DNA from: Microcella sp.
GTDB taxonomy: Bacteria > Actinomycetota > Actinomycetes > Actinomycetales > Microbacteriaceae
Assembly (NCBI GenBank): GCA_020216895.1
Contig: JAIWOM010000053.1
Coordinates: forward strand, 1 to 8,667
Reading direction: 5' to 3'
Length of the DNA: 8,667 nt
Of this stretch, positions 6,260 to 8,667 are shown one piece after another. The notes under the pieces are model-generated. The model did not search any database. It saw only the letters and a program-made list of their open reading frames with translations, and had not been told where the DNA came from. The translations under genes and the position numbers were made by a program. How positions within the stretch are numbered: position 1 is the first letter of the stretch; every line of letters begins with the position of its first letter.

Positions 6260-6276
6260 CGCGAATCCGTCGCGGG

Positions 6277-7662
<1,386 letters not shown>

Positions 7663-7671
7663 GGTGGGGAT

Positions 7672-7676
7672 CTCCT
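7672..7676 (-). promoter_or_regulatory. Ribosome binding site deciding the glyS start
   Basis: AGGAG on the minus strand, within ACAGGAGATC, lies 9 nt before GTG 7662. It is one of only two good Shine-Dalgarno sites seen in the window and rules in favour of the 461-residue protein rather than the longer frame from ATG 7713. Confidence 0.6.
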
Positions 7677-7723
7677 GTTCCGCCCGAGCTGGATGCCCGG
7701 GGCCGAGTAGCACGTAGGGCAGA

Positions 7724-7729
7724 AGTCTA
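7724..7729 (-). promoter_or_regulatory. Possible -10 box of a glyS promoter
   Basis: The minus-strand hexamer TAGACT fits TANNNT and sits in the uppS-glyS spacer (7663-7776). It would give a leader of about 55 nt containing the AGGAG site. No convincing -35 is seen upstream, where the sequence is GC-only. This would let glyS be expressed separately from recO-uppS. Confidence 0.25.
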
Positions 7730-7754
7730 CTGAGCGCGCGGCCAGCCGCCGTTC

Positions 7755-7767
7755 GCGGCCGGGCCGC
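7755..7767 (-). terminator. Short hairpin after uppS, doubtful terminator
   Basis: GCGGC-CCG-GCCGC on the minus strand forms a 5-bp, 3-nt-loop hairpin 9 nt beyond the uppS stop. The flanking GGCC repeats offer further pairing. No T run follows, so termination is uncertain in such GC-rich sequence. Confidence 0.2.
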
Positions 7768-7776
7768 ACGAGGGGG

Positions 7777-8565
7777 CTACACGGAGGGAGCATCCACTGC
7801 CCCGCCGAAGCGGCGATCGCGGTGCATGTAGTCCTCGATGGCCGCCCACAGGTGACGGCGGCGGAAGTCGGGCCAGAGCGTATTGAGGAACACCATCTCG
7901 GCGTAGGCGCTCTGCCAGAGCAGGAAGTTGCTGGTGCGCTGCTCGCCGCTCGAGCGCACGAAGAGGTCGACGTCGGGCTGGTCGGGCTCGTAGAGGTGCC
8001 GCGCGATCGTGCGCTCGGTGATGCGCGCCGGGTCGAGGCGGCCCGCCTTGACGTCGGCGGCGAGCGCGCGCACCGCATCCACGATCTCGATGCGGCCGCC
8101 GTAGTTGACGCACATCGTCAGCGTCAGGCCGGTGTTGTTCGCCGTGCGCGCCTGCGCCTCCTCGAGCTCGGAGATGACGCTGCGCCACAGCCGCGGGCGT
8201 CGACCGGCCCAGCGGATGCGCACGTTCCAGGCGTCGAGCTGGTCGCGGCGGCGGCGCAGCACCTCGCGGTTGAAGCCCATGAGGAACCGCACCTCGTCGG
8301 GGCTGCGGCTCCAGTTCTCGGTGCTGAACGCGTACACGCTGAGGTGCTGCACGCCGACCTGGATGGCGCCGGCGACGACGTCGAGCAGGCTCGCCTCGCC
8401 CGCGCGGTGGCCCTCGACGCGGGTCAGGCCCTGACGGTTGGCCCAGCGACCGTTGCCATCCATGACGATGGCGACGTGCTGCGGCACGGCTTCTCTCCTC
8501 AATTCAGGAGGCTGCTCGCCCGTCCAGTCGATCGGGCGCAGCGGCTCGGCGTCGCGGGCGCTCAT
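7777..8565 (-). CDS. uppS: Isoprenyl (undecaprenyl-type) diphosphate synthase, cis-prenyltransferase
   Basis: This enzyme condenses isopentenyl diphosphate in cis to make the polyprenyl diphosphate carrier for peptidoglycan and other wall polymers. The 262-residue frame shows all family motifs: [13 protein letters not shown] (30-42) with the catalytic D36, GHRAG (52-56), [10 protein letters not shown] (78-87) with N84 and W85, and [26 protein letters not shown] (split here: R204, R210 and E223 as the diphosphate and Mg ligands), then WPDF (231-234). ATG 8565 overlaps the recO stop (ATGA). A second possible start, GTG at residue 27 (8487), has a far better ribosome site and would give about 236 residues with every motif intact. 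Chain length of the product cannot be read from sequence. The recO-uppS pair is usual in actinobacteria as I recall. Confidence 0.95.
   Translation of the reverse strand: MSARDAEPLRPIDWTGEQPPELRREAVPQHVAIVMDGNGRWANRQGLTRVEGHRAGEASLLDVVAGAIQVGVQHLSVYAFSTENWSRSPDEVRFLMGFNREVLRRRRDQLDAWNVRIRWAGRRPRLWRSVISELEEAQARTANNTGLTLTMCVNYGGRIEIVDAVRALAADVKAGRLDPARITERTIARHLYEPDQPDVDLFVRSSGEQRTSNFLLWQSAYAEMVFLNTLWPDFRRRHLWAAIEDYMHRDRRFGGAVDAPSV
8495..8499 (-). promoter_or_regulatory. Strong internal Shine-Dalgarno site in uppS
   Basis: AGGAG, within TTGAGGAGAG on the minus strand, lies 7 nt before an in-frame GTG (8485-8487, codon 27 of the long frame). This spacing is ideal. The upstream ATG 8565 has only a weak GGCGGCG-like sequence. 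It suggests that uppS may start at 8487, or that both starts are used. Confidence 0.5.
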
Positions 8566-8667
8566 GCGGTCGCCGCCTGCGGGGCCGGCTCGGTGCGGTC
8601 GACGTGCGGCAGCGACCGCAGCCCGCGCTCGAGGTGGAACTGCGTGTAGGCCGCCACGATGCCGGTG
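8562..8667 (-). CDS. recO: DNA repair protein RecO, C-terminal end only
   Basis: The last 34 codons of a gene entering from the right edge read [20 protein letters not shown] and end in a short Ala/Pro-rich tail. The pattern [19 protein letters not shown] is the C-terminal helix I know from actinobacterial RecO, which helps load RecA at gaps in the RecFOR pathway. Its TGA overlaps the uppS ATG by four bases (ATGA, 8562-8565), implying translational coupling. The catalytic and DNA-binding parts lie outside the window, so the call rests on this tail and on the uppS neighbour. Confidence 0.75.
   Translation of the reverse strand, partial: TGIVAAYTQFHLERGLRSLPHVDRTEPAPQAATA

Noticed and set aside
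7663..7713. A 17-residue N-terminal extension of glyS from ATG 7713
   Set aside because: The extension includes the Shine-Dalgarno region of GTG 7662, does not resemble the family, and makes the protein longer than usual.
7663..7776. A T-box or other tRNA-sensing leader before glyS
   Set aside because: The spacer is only 114 bp and shows neither the conserved T-box bulge sequence nor a specifier stem or terminator/antiterminator pair.

Overview
The window is high-GC (about 70% by eye), densely coded bacterial DNA. It is most likely a chromosomal piece of an actinobacterium of the Microbacteriaceae type. This rests on the GC-rich third codon positions, GTG starts, weak Shine-Dalgarno sites with apparently leaderless starts, and an order of core genes (recO, uppS, glyS, dusB, dgt, dnaG) that I associate with that group. 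The family-level assignment is from memory of gene order and protein style, not from a search.

Layout, read in the main (minus) direction from right to left. The 3' end of recO (8667-8562) overlaps uppS by ATGA. uppS is followed, after 114 bp, by glyS, which starts at GTG 7662. A strong hairpin terminator (6232-6259) closes glyS. Next comes a DsbA/FrnE-like thiol oxidoreductase, whose stop overlaps the start of a 37-codon reading frame with a C-x4-C motif (5439-5552). A plus-strand YbaK/EbsC-type tRNA deacylase gene (4953-5435) lies tail-to-tail with that small frame, 3 bp apart. It also lies head-to-head with a minus-strand Gfo/Idh/MocA oxidoreductase (3869-4921), 31 bp apart. Then follow dusB, dgt (3 bp after dusB) and dnaG (37 bp after dgt), which runs off the left edge.

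The gene set is mostly housekeeping. RecO acts in recombination repair, UppS in the lipid carrier for cell-wall synthesis, and GlyRS and the YbaK-type deacylase in tRNA charging and proofreading. DusB makes tRNA dihydrouridine, Dgt hydrolyses dNTPs, and DnaG primes replication. The oxidoreductase and DsbA-like genes are the least tied to this core.

I found no CRISPR array, mobile element, rRNA, tRNA, or convincing new multigene system. The best second looks are four. (1) The first ~60 bases stop matching DnaG and, in another frame, read as part of the ATP synthase c subunit, so the left edge is probably a chimeric join. (2) A small two-cysteine frame is coupled to the DsbA-like gene. (3) A 31-bp divergent spacer seems able to hold only overlapping leaderless promoters, and dnaG has a matching leaderless -10. 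(4) uppS has a strong internal ribosome site that questions its usual start. No gene-free stretch exceeds about 115 bases.
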